A stretch of 64,000 nt of DNA from Aurelia coerulea (GCA_039566865.1 CM076951.1:12719484-12783483); one strand, 5' to 3'; counted from the first letter of the stretch, positions 11,077 to 23,002 are shown. Notes: generated from the letters alone by a model not told the origin. Numbers and translations are program-made.

Positions 11077-11799
11077 GTAAAGTAGTATTACAATTTATGT
11101 GCCCAGAGCTCATCGGCGACCATCAGCAATACTGTAAGAAAACAAGTTTCTTGTGAAAACACAACATGGACGATAAAGGGCTTTTCTCACCATTTCTGCG
11201 TTTTAGTACAGATATTGATATTGAATCAAATAATCTTTGATTCAAAGCTGCAGTGATGCAGAATTTCGTGCCAAAACACAAGCCAAATTGGTAGAGAAGA
11301 GATTTGTTGTTGGATTTTTTCTTTTCGCACACTTATGTGGCCAATCATTGGCGATGGCCGATGGACCATGTGTTGCTGATGTGATCGCTGAGGAATTACA
11401 ATTTAGAACCTTTATCACTGTGAATGAATGCACCAGGTACATGGGCTGCAGGAGCGGGTCTGCTTTCTGGAAATGGTCTTAAAGCCTTTTGTAACGATTG
11501 AGGTTTTGAAATTGATTTTAAGTTGCCTTTCAAGAAGTAATGTCGATTCTTGCTGCAAGTATCAAAAGGGCAGCGCTAAAAATTGATAATGTTCGAAATT
11601 AACAGGACTATAAACTAGCAGTTTTGTAATGACTGAAAAGGCTTGATGGGGGCAAAGGAGCCACTATGTCAAGGATTTATGATTCCCTTCCTATTTGGCT
11701 TCATCTTTCTTCTTCCTGAAATGTCATATAGCCTACGTGCAGCCTATACTCCTGGGTACACAGTCTGCACGTATGCTAGCAATTTCCATTCTTTTGCAG
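11077..11799. other. Probable intron
   Basis: Sequence between the two candidate exons. It holds an 81-codon ORF (11237-11482) with coding-like text (LCGQSLAMADGPCVADVIAEE) that lacks clear splice sites, and nothing else recognisable. Confidence 0.3.
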
Positions 11800-11972
11800 A
11801 TATTACTGGAGATTGATATGCCAGATCTATATGAAAAAGCGCAGGATTTTGTCCTTGAAAAATGCTATCCAGCAATCAAAAGCATGACAAAGAACTGACA
11901 GCGATCATTACAGAGTACAACAAATGCCTTTTCCTCAATGTTATTGAATGTGTGATAGGACATCACGAACAG
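11800..11972 (+). pseudogene. Probable next exon of the same unknown gene, one-base frameshift
   Basis: Acceptor CTTTTGCAG at 11791-11799, donor CAG|GTAAAT after 11972. The first part reads ILLEIDMPDLYEKAQDFVLE and stops in frame 0 after IKSMTKN. One frame over, the text continues as HDKELTAIITEYNKCLFLN ... IGHHEQ straight to the donor. The switch sits on a run of 4 A at 11878-11881, so one lost A explains it. With that base the exon would be 58 codons, phase 0 to 0, fitting the exon at 10800-11076. A MITE begins only 26 bp past the donor. Confidence 0.4.
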
Positions 11973-11998
11973 GTAAATTGCAATTGATTGTTGCAAAT

Positions 11999-12797
11999 CG
12001 GCCAGGTAAAAAACTCGGAGATGTCGGAGCAAAGACTCTCTGACATTTCTCAACTCCGACTTTTTTACATGGCCCTATATGCTCTACTAAAAAAGTCGGA
12101 GATGTTCAGAGGATGCATATTATATAACTCTCTACAATTCAATTTCTCTGAAATTTGTAGTAACTTTGTCTTAACGTCTTAATTTATCACTATTATTCAT
12201 TGTGGACGGTAAATATAGTTCTTTGAACCGAGAAAATAACGAGAAATTAAGAACACGTAGATAAAAGAAAGCATATAAAAGTGGCTCAAGCTACCTGCAG
12301 TCGAATCCTGGACTATCAAATATCAAAACTTCCCGTTGAAATAGATCATTCATCCATGATCTTTGACGGGGAAACAAACATTTCAACGGCGAAATAACAG
12401 AAACAAGGCAGGGAAATGTTGCAACTCAAACTTAGTGGGGAAACACATTTTTTTGGCGGGTCATCCTTTTACCTTGGCGCGGCATCATTTCAGCAGGGTC
12501 GTTACTGGGGGGGGGGTGTATGCCAGGAACAAGTGAAAAATATAATGGAAGAAAGTGTCTCCTAGGTTGCTTTTTCAGATTGCTCTTACTAAAAATGACG
12601 TTTTTCAACTAATTCTTGCTATAAAGTTTGTTATCAGTTGTAAATGAAACAAAACAACCTGTCAATTTCACCCATTTCAATTGTTAAAAGACATCTCCGA
12701 CTTTTTTAGTATAGCATATAAGGCCAGGTAAAAAAGTCGGAGTTGAGAAACGTCGGAGAATCTTTGCTCCGACATCTCCGAGTTTTTTACCTGGCCG
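11999..12797. mobile_element. MITE with ~107-bp inverted repeats, ends CGGCCAGGTAAAAAACTCGG
   Basis: 11999-12105 is repeated inverted at 12690-12797 (GGCCAGGTAAAAAACTCGGAG at the outer ends). Each arm is itself a partial hairpin, since the same TCGGAG/CTCCGA and AAAAAAGT modules recur inverted inside the arm. A run of 9 G lies in the centre near 12507. No transposase. A target duplication is not evident, so the superfamily is open. Confidence 0.8.
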
Positions 12798-14561
12798 TGT
12801 ATCTAGTAAAAGCTGCAGATGTATTTGAAAAAGAGGCCATATAAATGAAAAGAGAAACAAATATGTAAAGTCTGAATATTGTCTGCATCGGCACCCCATA
12901 GTTATGACTTAAATGTATTTATTTTGAGGAGCACTAAATTTAAAATCAAGTGTTGACCTCTTGAATCAGTGTTAACATTTTTGAAATTGACACAAAAGGA
13001 TGTCTCCTAAATAGAAACTAAAAGCAAAAAAGATTGGATCGGGATTTGTTAGAGAAATATTTAAACAATCTTTTGCAGAAGATTCAGAGAACTAACTTTC
13101 TCATTCAGAAGATCTCTATGCAATGCTCAAAGGTTTATGTGCACCTAACTTTCTTTATGTATAGTTCTCATTTTGAATAGCGATTACTGGGACTCATTGT
13201 AATCGGTCTACCAAATTTGGGTATTTAGAGAAGTACTGCGCTGTGTAAAATTCAATATTGGAAAAACTATAGTTTGTTTCAAAACATTTCAAGATTATTG
13301 CCAATGCATACTTGACAACCTACTTTTTAAGCAAAAGCATTGATCTTGCTTTCCACCTGATAATTTACATCTTTTGAATGCATCAAGTTATGCAAGATCA
13401 ACTGATTTACATGAAACGTTTTGAAATATAGAACCATACAGTAACAGTATTTTATGGAATCTTTTTAGATACTCATCATACTGTACAAGAAGTAAACTGG
13501 CAATCATTGATCACAATCACCACTGTCAGCGTCCACAAAATACCAATGCAAATGGACAGCCAAAGTGGTCCAGGCGGTGAAGTAAAAAAGCTGGCCGCTG
13601 GGTCCCACTGCTGGTGAAAAAACCAAAAGGATACGAGTACATCAAACATGGTTTGGCTATCATTTTGAGAAAAGGACGGGAAGATAAGGGTTCGGTAACG
13701 CGAGTAGTAAGACTGCAGTCTGGAGATCCAAGAAAAAGAGCTACAACAATCACTAAACTGCCTCGAAAACCAACCAAAGAGCCGACAACTGTAATCCATG
13801 GGTCACCAGGTCATGTAATCGGCGGGTCACCAGGTCACATAGTCAATGGGTCATTATATTTGTGGTCAGCGGTACAGCCACTATTGCTGCGAGCATTCCA
13901 ACACTGGCTGCCCAGGGGGAAGCTACTTAAAACCGGGGGACAGGGACTTGTGGACCCTGGTTTTGGATCATAAATCCCGATCAGTCCCCGGTTTTGGGTT
14001 ATATTTTTCAGGAAAATCCTATCATCCTCAGTTTTTGGGTGGGAGTTCTACCACTCCTTACTTGTGGAACACAAATCAAAGTTTAAGCTTATCCATTGTA
14101 GAGATCTGATTGGTTAATGATGCCTAATAACTAAGGCCAATTTGTGTGTAGTTTTTACTAATAAAGCAGTTATCAAAGTATTTTGAGGTGCATAATATCC
14201 TGACTTGCTACACTACTGGTAGTCGACTGGTGAAGTGGAGCATATTCCCTGTTCTTTTTGACACAAAGTCTTTGTAGTAACTTCTCCTGGAGCATTTCTG
14301 TTCTTGTTAATACACCACACTATATGCACTCTACCATGAATTAGTGACATGTTATCTGCCTGCTCTGTCTGATGAGATCACTTTTCTGCTGGCTGCATCA
14401 CAAATTGTGTGAGATAACAATTATGATGAGTGAAGTGGACATTTATGCAATAGTTATTGATGTATTCTATAATAATTACCTGTACGAAAATACAAGGGTA
14501 AACTTGGCCTTGTACATGCCAAGTTTCAGCCTTGTAACGAGGATAATGACCTTGTTATGAC
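12798..14561. other. No gene recognised
   Basis: AT-rich to 13470. The ORF at 13614-13973 (+) begins with basic text (KPKGYEYIKHGLAIILRKGR) and then a GSPGH-type local repeat from duplicated GGGTCACCAGGTCA modules at 13800-13850; no family, no splice sites. 14110-14500 shows nothing. Confidence 0.3.
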
Positions 14562-15645
14562 CTTGTCCTAACCTTGAAAGAACATTCACGAGGCTATCAG
14601 TATATTTCAAGTTACAACTAGTCTAACTCAAGGTTTTTACAAGTCTAGGGTCAACCTTGTGCTAGCCTTGTGAAAATTAGGCTATTCCTCATAAACCTAA
14701 AAAAATACTAATGCGAAAGCCAATCTAATTCCAGAAACGTGAACTACTTTTCAGTTTCTCATGGTGCAATTAAATAGAACAGGTTAGTTTTTCACAGGAG
14801 TGAGATGGGTTAGATCGATTTTTACCTGAATATTGTTTTCTTTCGTTCATAAAAAAGGCAGTAAATGCATTGTAATACAGAAAATACAGTAAATACAGTG
14901 AGAAACTCATGATGCTGTTCTCTATGTTTACTGGATCTACTCATTTACATCAAATGTAACTGGTGATGCTATCAGGAAATGCATTGTAATACAGAAAATA
15001 CAGTGAGAAACTCATGATGCTGTTCTCTATGTTCACTGGATCAACTCATTTACATCAAATGTAACTGGTGATGCTATCAGGAAATGCACTGTAATACAGA
15101 AAATACAGTAAATACAGTGAGAAACTCATGATGCTGTTCTCTATGTTTACTGGATCAACTCATTTACATCAAATGTAACTGGTGATGCTATCAGGAAATG
15201 CATTGTAATGCAGAAAATACAGTGAGAAACTCATGATGCTGTTCTCTATGTTCACTGGATCAACTCATTTACATCAAATGTAACTGGTGATGCTATCAGG
15301 AAATGCATTGTAATACAGAAAATACAGTGAGAAACTCATGATGCTGTTCTCTATGTTTACTGGATCTACTCATTTACATCAAATGTAACTGGTGATGCTA
15401 TCAGGAAATGCATGGTAATGCAGAAAATACAGTAAATACATTTTGCATATGCTGTGTTGTTCTTCTACATTTTAGACTGCGGTCCGCAAAGTCTCCTGAT
15501 GACACTGCAGATATGGGGAATCATCAACCTTGTTCAACCATCGTATAACCTTGGACACATATGCAAACTTGTCGTTCCATTAACAACTTGTCTAAACAAG
15601 GTTTTCACAAGACTAAGATCAACCTTGTGCTAGCCTCGTGAGAGT
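14562..15645. repeat. Direct-repeat pair flanking a tandem array
   Basis: Blocks at about 14562-14690 and 15526-15645 share CAACCTTGTGCTAGCCT plus flanking AAGGTTTT.CA modules in the same orientation, about 964 bp apart and clearly diverged. Both are rich in the word AACCTTG. Between them sits the 105-115 bp tandem array. The arrangement fits one repeat family with an internal minisatellite, or an array captured between two copies. Confidence 0.55.
14863..15447. repeat. Tandem array, five copies of a 104-115 bp unit
   Basis: Copies begin at 14863, 14978, 15082, 15196 and 15301, with a partial one at 15406 (AAATGCATTGTAATACAG). Unit lengths of 115, 104, 114, 105 and 105 differ by presence or absence of a 10-bp module, AATACAGTAA. 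Units are nearly identical, so expansion is recent. Confidence 0.9.
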
Positions 15646-15750
15646 TGTGCAGAAAGACCCAAAAGATACCTGGCATGATAATCCAATACACTCTTGTTAC
15701 ATTGCTTTGTTTTTTAATTCCATTTCAACTTTGCTTTGTGATGAGAACTA

Positions 15751-16050
15751 CCGGGTGTCCCAATAAAAAGTTCTGGCGTTTGATTGAAGACAGACAAAAA
15801 AGTTCGTTATCTGGCAATTTATATTCATTCTAGGTACATGCTGGACATTTCAACTTAGAATTTGGCATATTGTAGGAAGAACTCAGCAATCCGAAGATGG
15901 AGTTATTAGTCCTATTATTTCTTCCTACGATATGCCAAACTGTAAGTTGAAATATCTAGTACGTAGCTAGAATGAATAGAAATTGCCAGATTAAAAAGAT
16001 TTTTCTCTGTGCTCAATCAAACGTCGGAACTTTTTTTTTGGGAAACACAG
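15751..16050. mobile_element. Mariner-type MITE, 300 bp, TA duplication
   Basis: Near-complete palindrome with arms of about 140 bp. The left end CCGGGTGTCCCAATAAAAAG and the right end as reverse complement CTGTGTTTCCCAA diverge only at the tips. TA flanks at 15749-15750 and 16051-16052. Non-coding. Confidence 0.85.
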
Positions 16051-16166
16051 TATTTTAATTGCTCTGTATTATTTTTGAATTGTGAAAATTTTAATTTTGT
16101 GGTGAATTGAAACATGCATACATTGTATTGTATAGCCATGATTTTCTGCTGTTATAACGTATTGAA

Positions 16167-17747
16167 ATGGAGGATCAAGAAGTTGCTGCCATGGTAAATG
16201 AGTTAGAAGCTCAAATGACGGCCATTCAAGCTGCTTTTGAAGGAAACACCCAGTCAGGCTTATTTAGAAAAGCCCCGTTTTGTGGGAGCCAAAACGAAAA
16301 TGTGAAGGAATGGTTGACTAAATTTGAACGATTTTCAAAGTTTTGTAAGTGGTCAAATAGCAAAAAGTTGGGTGCACTTGTGCTTCTTTTTGGGGGGACA
16401 GCCCTGGCCTGGTTTCAGACTCTGCCTGAGGAAACTGTGAACAATTTTGCTACGTTGGTAGATGGATTAAAAGCACAATTTGGAGCCCAAAACCTTGAAT
16501 TTATTTTTCGACAAGATCTTTATGCAAGAAAACAAGACCAAAATGAACCTTTTCATGCGATATCGTGCGGAAATGCCAGCAGTTATCACCAAATGATAAT
16601 GATATGATGAATGTTTTTATAAACGGTTTGAACAATGAGATAAAAACTCATGTCATTTTAAATCAGCACCAATCTCTTGTGAAGTTGAAAGCCTTGCATG
16701 ATTGAAGAGTGCCGTTGGGAGTGCCACAGGATGAGCCAACTCACAGGCTACTGCCACCACCCAAATCTTTCACAAGAACAAAAGATAAAGGAGCTTGAAG
16801 GTCAGGTCAATTTGCTCATGACTTTGGCCACCCAGAAGAATTGTAAAACCCCTCGAGGCTCTCAAAGCTAAAATGCCCTCGATTGTGAAAACTCAGACGA
16901 ACCCATTTTCGCCTGTGATGCATCAATCTGATGCCAGAAATGAACTTGCAGATGCGAAACAAGAGATAATTGATGCCTTTGAAACTCGTTTCTGGGGGAA
17001 TCAATTCCAACACGGAAGAGGAAAACCACGTCAACCGCTAGGTAACCAAAACGTTTCAAGAGGTCAAAATTTACGAACAACCGATGGCCAACCAATTTGC
17101 AACAGTTGCCAATGTGTAGGGCATGTTTCCAGATACTGTAATTTTCGAGCCCAGTTGGTTCTTCACAGTGGGGAAATTAAAGACCTAACAACTTTCCATT
17201 TCAAAAACCGCCCCAAACGAAAAGCAAAACTGACAGTGCATTAGGATATTGGGCTAAGATAAGGATGAACAAATTTGAAACTGTTTCAAAATTGAGCCCA
17301 GACAGTGAGCCGTCTATTTTGATGAACAGTCAAGATAAAAACGTAGAAGTGCCTTCGAAATTGCAGATTAATGAAAATGTTGACATTCCATGTCTTGAAC
17401 TAGAAAGTAACCTTTTGCCAGCTGCCCCCTCCAACGTTTTAATATGGGGAGCTGTTTGCAAACAACCAACGCAAGTTTAAGTTGACACTGGTGCTGCTAT
17501 TACCGTCGTAAGTGAAAAGTTTTATATTGATGTTTTGCCTTCAAATTTTGCGATGACGAAAAGTGACAAAATCGAAAGTATCAAAACTGCCAATGAAAGT
17601 ATAGTTTGGGTTAGTGGTTCGGTAAACTTTCCCGTTTTGCTTGGTGACCAAGAATATTTGTATGACAGTTTTGGAACATTCACTAGCGAGTGTACTACGG
17701 TTCTTAGGCCTCCCTCAGTTAACATATCTCTGGACTGTATCATATAA
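16167..17747 (+). pseudogene. Ty3/gypsy-like gag and protease remnant
   Basis: Starts at ATG 16167. The first 146 codons are a retrotransposon gag capsid-type domain (VKEWLTKFERFSKFCKWSN, then ALAWFQTLP). The frame is broken near 16600. A second open stretch at 16873-17244 holds one CCHC zinc knuckle, CNSCQCVGHVSRYC, near 17098-17139. A third (17265-17747) reaches an aspartic protease site VDTGAAITVVSE at about 17483, just after an in-frame TAA at 17478-17480. RT, RNase H and integrase are absent; the sequence changes after 17747. At least three lesions, so dead. A fragment of the same gag start recurs at 43503. Confidence 0.8.
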
Positions 17748-18333
17748 AGTTGTGCGCACCTAGAACAAAACTTTTCATTTTTCAAATTGAAATCTCCCAA
17801 AGATGGTCTTGGGAAATCCTTCACAATCCGCGCATAGTTTAGAAGTTACCTGTATTTAGGATATTGTGTAACCACTCACGGACAGTAAAAAAGTAGATTC
17901 ATCTTGTAGTGCACGTACTAGTAAAAAAGCTGCGTCAGAGCCTCTACATAGAAACGAGACACAGAAACAACTAATGCTTAATATATGTTATCACTTAGCA
18001 CATGACGAAATTAAATCAAACTATCTAGAATCTGATTGGTAGACGGATCCTTTGTGAAACCCAGTAGAGTATGATCGAACCTTATAAGGAAAATTATTGT
18101 ATTCGTTCTAGAAAGTTTTGTGCTTAGTCATCGAAAAGAGTTGAGTATCATGAGTCTTTAGAGTTGAGACGATTTGAGTTATGAAAGATGTTTCTGCATT
18201 AAAAGGTCTACCTTATTGTTGCATTTCTTTGGTTCACTATCAGTAGAATTAGCGAGAAGCGACTGAGGTTCTCTATCATACTGGTCCACCAGAGCTGGAG
18301 ATAGATAGTGTATAGGTTTATAGGTTTATAGGA
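17748..18333. other. Possible LTR/leader of BEL-like element
   Basis: No ORF. It ends in a purine-rich leader just before the gag-like ATG at 18334 (TGGTCCACCAGAGC near 18283). This could be the 3' part of an LTR plus untranslated leader, but no matching second LTR is present, so it is only a guess. Confidence 0.25.
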
Positions 18334-18645
18334 ATGGAGGTAGACAGGTTGAAGAAGAAACGAAAAACGACAAGAAGAATTGTCACAAAATTAGTGAAAA
18401 AGATTTTGGATGTCGAGAAAAAAGATCCAGAAGAAATCAACTTGAGACAGCTACGACAATGGTTGCTGAGCCTAGATGAAAACTTTGAAGTGCTCAAGAA
18501 GCTGGACTCTGACATTTTGGAGAAGTTGATTGAAAATGACGCCAAAGACGAAGATATCGAAAAAGAAGCCGATGATGCAAATGAGATAAAAGAAAAGATG
18601 ACTTACGCAAAGATTTGCCTCAAAGACTTTTCAAGGAAAACAAAT
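18334..18645 (+). pseudogene. BEL/Pao-type gag N-terminal fragment (DUF1759-like)
   Basis: ATG 18334 opens a highly charged helical segment: RRIVTKLVKKILDVEKK, then LRQLRQWLLSLDENFEVLKK and LIENDAKDEDIEKEAD. This basic-start, helix-rich, acidic-end layout is that of BEL/Pao gag N-termini (DUF1759 region). After about 104 codons the sequence changes to LINE RT (18665 on), so the element is truncated at the LINE junction. Low-complexity helices limit certainty. Confidence 0.5.
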
Positions 18646-18664
18646 CACAGATCCCCAGAAGCGA

Positions 18665-19632
18665 ACCTAGAGAGAGTATTTGGGTGTTCCACAGGGATCG
18701 GTTTTAGGACCTCTACTTTTTAATATCCATTTGAACAGTATGTTACTTTCTGTTGATGATATTGAAATCTGTAATTATGCTGATGGCACCACACTTTATA
18801 CATGTGATCAAGATCTACAAAATGTAGTAGAGAGGCTGGAAAATGTCTCTTTAGAAGTGATAAAATGGTTCTATGACAACTACCTCAAACTAAATGAAGA
18901 TAAATGCCATTTTTAACATTAGGTACTTCTGGTGGTGAACCTGTTACAGTTAAGATTGGTAATGCATCTGTGCAGAACAGCACTCAGGAAAAGTTGCTAG
19001 GTATTACTATAGATAATAAGCTGACATTTGAGCATCATGTTGCAGGGCTCTGTGAAAAGGCCAGCAATAAGTTGTATGCTCTCCCGTGCATTGCCCCCTT
19101 TATGGATCAGGACAAATTACGATATTTAATGAGAGCTTTCATAAACAGCCAGTTTAAGTATTGTCCCTTGGCACGGATGTTCCACAACCATCAACTTTGT
19201 CACAAAATTGATAAAATCCAAGAGAGAGCACTAAGAGTTACTTATCAGGACTATGAATCCAGTTTTGAGGTTTTAATAGAAAAGGATAGATCAATAACTG
19301 TACACCAGAGAAACTTACAGCTTCTCATGACTGAAATGTACAGGAATAAAAATGGCTTTAATCCAGTTTTTATGAAAGAGATTTTTTGTCAAAATGAAAG
19401 TCCATATAATCTGAGGAACACCAACGATTGTTTTCTTCCTAGAGTTAGAACTGTTACTTATGGGTCAGGAACGATTCGTTTCAGAGGCCCGCAAGTCTGG
19501 GCTACTGTTCCACAATTTATCAAAGATTCTACATCTCATGCTGAATTTAAAAGAAAAATCAAATCTTGGTCTGGAAAAACCTGCCACTGCCGATTATGTC
19601 AAACTTTTGTTCCAAACTTAGGCTTCATCTGA
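18665..19632 (+). pseudogene. 5'-truncated LINE reverse transcriptase (CR1/jockey-like)
   Basis: Begins at the RT palm: GVPQGSVLGPLLFNIHLN, then NYADGTTLYT, where the catalytic YADD box reads YADG (second Asp changed) near 18775-18786. The frame stops at 18914-18916 in a run of five T and resumes one base over, running without stops from 18904 to 19632 (LLGITIDNKLTFEHHV ... RFRGPQVWATVP ... FKRKIKSW). Loss of one T explains the break. Two independent lesions make it dead. The AT-rich stretch to about 19800 is its probable 3' UTR. The 5' truncation point at about 18665 abuts the BEL-like gag, typical of LINE insertion. Confidence 0.85.
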
Positions 19633-19759
19633 TTTTAACTTTGATTTATGGTTTTTATACTGAAGGTATTTCAATTTTGTAAATTTATTGTATCTACTAT
19701 TTTACTACTTTTAACCGTTTATTTATGTATATTTATGTATATTGTAATTTTCAGTTGGC

Positions 19760-20251
19760 CTAGATTAGCTTTAGTATAGCTACTGTATTTGTTAGCCAAA
19801 TTTTAAAGAAATTGATAATGACATGCAACATTCTCTCAACAGTTTTAGCAGCTGCATTCAAATGCTTCACGGTATCTGTATATGCATTTGCATTTATTGG
19901 TTGGGGCATGTCCATTACAGTTGCAAACCTCTGTAGGCCCTCACTGCCAACACCAATATTTCTTGCTGCTAAAAGGATCCTTTTATTGGCTTCAAAGGAG
20001 TGTCCTGCTCGTCTTGAAGTGTAGAATGTTGTTGCAAACTCACAATGCTCACAAAACAACTTCATGGTTGAGGCAAACCCCATTTTTGATAATTCCAGTT
20101 CCTGCATTCTCAGTCCAGGTTCTTTGCAATCGGGGCAAAGCAGTAAACTGAAGATACTGGCCAGAACTGACAGATCCATAAGTCTATACCTTGTAGTTGT
20201 AGGCTTTGTTTCTGGATCTGATTCTGATGTGTCACTGAACCTTCTTAACCT
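19760..20251 (-). pseudogene. Mutator-like transposase N-terminal region
   Basis: The minus-strand frame opens after a TGA near 20252-20254 and runs to 19760. Text: TRYRLMDLSVLASIFSLL, CPDC, then a second CEHC after a Ser-rich spacer, TFYTSRR, GHSFEANKRILLAARNIG and MDMPQPINANAYTDTV. This is the N-terminal zinc-ribbon module of the metazoan Mutator-like transposase family (four Cys, Phe-x-x-N-R core). It loses similarity after about VERMLH (19830) and stops; the DDE part is absent. It is cut off on its 3' side by the LINE tail. Confidence 0.65.
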
Positions 20252-20734
20252 TCACAACTTTCATAACCCTCTTATATTTCAAATGTTTCAAGGGTCAGTT
20301 TTTTTGTCATTTTGATAGTGTGCTAAGGATATCATATTTTATTCCAAAATAGATGCTCAAAATTCCTCACATTAAGAGCAAACGACCTGAGAATGGTAGA
20401 GATGCTGAATGCAGAGGTTTGCCATGTTTTGCCTACAAAGGTGCGAAGAAGGGGGTCTCTGGCTCAGGTGGCTATGGCAAAGTTTTTAAAGTTGAATACA
20501 AAAACAAAGAGGTGGTTCTGAAAGAACTGAGGAATGTGGAAGATGAAGATGTTAGCAAAGAGGCAACGTTCTTAAAACACTTGTCCCATTCAAACATTGT
20601 CGAATTTTTTGCATACTGCCCAGCACCCAAAGTGATTATGTTGGAATACGTATATTTTCCATGGCACCATTTGGCGGTGTAGGGGGATGCTCCAGTTTGG
20701 ACAGCTTGTTGAGGAATAGCCCATTGCAATCTAA

Positions 20735-21175
20735 GAGGCCCTTTACATGATAAATTTCAACCCGTGTTGAGTTTCAACACGGGTTGAGTTTTAACAGCAT
20801 TGCTTATTTTGCTTTGCCTTTACATGAAATCTCAACACGGGTTGAGATTAGGTCACATGGTTGCAAACAATAGAAGAAGGAATGTGAGCCCACTCAAATA
20901 TTTGAATAATTGCGGAAATAGATTCGATCTCCTTTGTTCGCATTCTAATCTCGCCCCGAGTTGAAAAAATGTTGCGTTTACATGAGAATTTCCACCCGTG
21001 TTGAAATTTCAACACGGGTTGAGTTGCCGAGTTGAGTTGAACCCGTGTTGAGTTTCAACTCGGCCTCCTCATGCAAACGCGATGCTCGCGATGAAGGCTT
21101 ACACTGTCAACCGAGTTGAAACCCAATCCGTGTTCAACTCAACCCGGGGTTGAAGTTTCTCATGTAAAGGGCCTC
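20735..21175. mobile_element. PIF/Harbinger-type MITE, 441 bp, TAA duplication, inside kinase catalytic loop
   Basis: Ends GAGGCCCTTTACATGA and its reverse complement TCATGTAAAGGGCCTC, flanked by TAA at 20732-20734 and 21176-21178. The interior is full of the palindromic module CAACCCGTGTTGA / TCAACACGGGTTG in both orientations. Non-coding. Same end type as the element at 27537. Confidence 0.88.
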
Positions 21176-21311
21176 TAAAACCAGGTAACGTCTTGGTGAG
21201 CAATAAACATTTTGCGGAGATGCAAACTCCTCTTGAGCGTGAACAGGTATGGAAGTCTGAGCCTTGCATTGCAAAGTTGACTTGTTTCGGTGAGAGCTGG
21301 AGACGAATAAG

Positions 21312-22386
21312 CAGTGGTGTAGAGCTGGGGGGGCTCAGGGGGGCTCAGCCCCCCTAGTTATTTTTTCCGTAATTTTGGGGGGGCTTTAGCCCCCCTAGTT
21401 ATTCTGAAGAAATTTTGATTTTCTTAATTTGTTTCTTATGACCAAAATGACAGAACAAGGTAATGTTATATTCTTTTAAAGAAGAGATCCTGGTTTCTGG
21501 TTTGCACCAAGATGAGATCTTCAATGACTGTCAAGCTCTTATCTTCCTTGATGTTTATGAGCATAAATGGGTCTCCTGTACATCTATGGGGTGCCGTGCC
21601 ACTAATGTTACATCAAAATGGCTTCAGAAACACAAAATTGCAAATGACAATAGAACAAGGAAGTGCAAACGGACATCAAAGTGGCAAGGCGATGGGGGCA
21701 TGGGGTGCCCCCCACTTGTCTCAAAAATGGTCCTCGATATTCCTTTAACACGGAAGAGAAATGGCTGGGTATAGGTTCGGTGAGAATTATTCCGCAAAAT
21801 GCCAAATGCTAAAAGGAGATTACATAATTGAACTGTTTTGTCAAAGCTTCGGCAACGCTTCGGAAATAGCACTGGTAAATACGGAGTCAGAGGATGCCTT
21901 CTGAGCCAAAGAAAAGGATGTTTGTTCAAAAATTTTCTTCGTGCTCTGATTTGTAGAATAAATTTCAGTTGTCACAAAACTATCAAGGTTTTCTTGTTGC
22001 TAATGGCAAGCATGATATTGGGAGATGCATTCTAAGCCAAAGTAAAGGATGTTTCTTCTAAAATTTTCTTTGAGCTCTGATTTGTAGGATAACTGTCAGT
22101 TGTCACATAACTATCAAGCCCTTCTTGTTGCTAATGGTAAGCATGATATTGGGAGATGCATTCTAAGCCAAAGTGAAGGATGTTTCTTCTAAAATTTTCT
22201 TTGTGCTCCGATTTATAGGATAACTGTAACAAAACTATCAAGGTTTCCTCGCTGCTAATAGCAAGCATGATATTGGGAGATGCATTCTACGCCAAAGTAA
22301 AAGGCGTGGCCCCAACAAATTTCCTGGTACCACATCTCTTTCTCTACCTGAGCCCCCCTAGTTATTAATCTAGCTCTACACCACTG
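21312..22386. mobile_element. Non-autonomous hAT element, 1075 bp, 8-bp duplication CGAATAAG
   Basis: TIRs CAGTGGTGTAGAGCT at 21312 and inverted at 22386. The direct repeat CGAATAAG lies at 21304-21311 and 22387-22394. Behind the left TIR is a block of GGGGGGCT/AGCCCCCC pairs. From about 21880 to 22300 there are three to four ~115-bp tandem units containing GGGAGATGCATTCTAAGCC. The same internal unit occurs, inverted, in the hAT element at 24030. No transposase. Confidence 0.9.
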
Positions 22387-23002
22387 CGAATAAGCGACAC
22401 TGCTAGAGCTGCAAGATCACAAACAGTAAGAATTTACAAGGGTACGCCTGCTTTCATGGCTCCCGAAGTCATAAGCCCGAATCTTCGCCCATTTAACATG
22501 GACGGAGAGCAGTTAAGGAAAGCTGATGTGTGGAGTCTCTCTATGGTATTTTTTGTTTAGTGAATCCAACAGCCAAAGTTCCCTTTTTCAATGAAGCAAA
22601 GAAAAGGCAAAGCATCCTTGGAACGATTTCATGATAGATAAGTTCTCTTGCGGCAATATTCCAATTGGCGATGTAAAATATGACCACCTGGAATCAACAG
22701 AATGGCTCCAAGTCTATGAGGCATTTATCTCTGGTGTCATAGTTGATCAAAGCAAGCGTCCAACACTAAATCAAATGGAGATGATTCTGTTCAGCAAAGT
22801 TGAGTCACAAACATACAATCTGCCAAGTCCATCAAGGCTCTGCTTTTGAAAATGCCTTTCCTTTTGGAGAAGAAGGATGATTCGTACGTCCAGATAATGA
22901 CAGGACAAATTCATGCGCATTTTTATCATTGAAGATTGCTGAACATCTCCTTCTATTTGGAATTGAAAGCTGGATTCTGCTCATGAAGAAAGTATCCAAG
23001 AT

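Larger units (their letters stand above)
20353..23002 (+). pseudogene. Protein-kinase-like gene, left part, split by two transposons
   Basis: Kinase landmarks occur in order. Gly-rich loop GSGGYGKVFKV (about 20460), VVLKEL (Lys), KEATFLKHLSHSNIVEFF (helix C) and GGVGGCSSLDSLL come before the MITE at 20735. After it (21176-21311) are PGNVLVSNKHF and KLTCFGES (DFG-Asp position is Cys). The catalytic loop straddles the MITE as HCNL|KPGN, so HRD reads HCN. After the hAT element, 22387-23002 carries GTPAFMAPEV, ADVWSLSM, YEAFISGVIVDQSKRPT, then a second region TNSCAFLSLKIAEHLL. The target duplications TAA and CGAATAAG lie in this coding sequence. There are several frameshifts (20660, 22555, 22630) and a TGA near 22875. 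It is intronless across more than 1.1 kb of coding and continues at 39737 after the 16.7-kb element. The downstream region resembles OTU-like tails I have seen in cnidarian proteins; that part is weak. Confidence 0.8.

Noticed and set aside
19812..20315. Plus-strand ORFs over the Mutator-like fragment
   Set aside because: Antisense to a recognisable transposase N-terminus.
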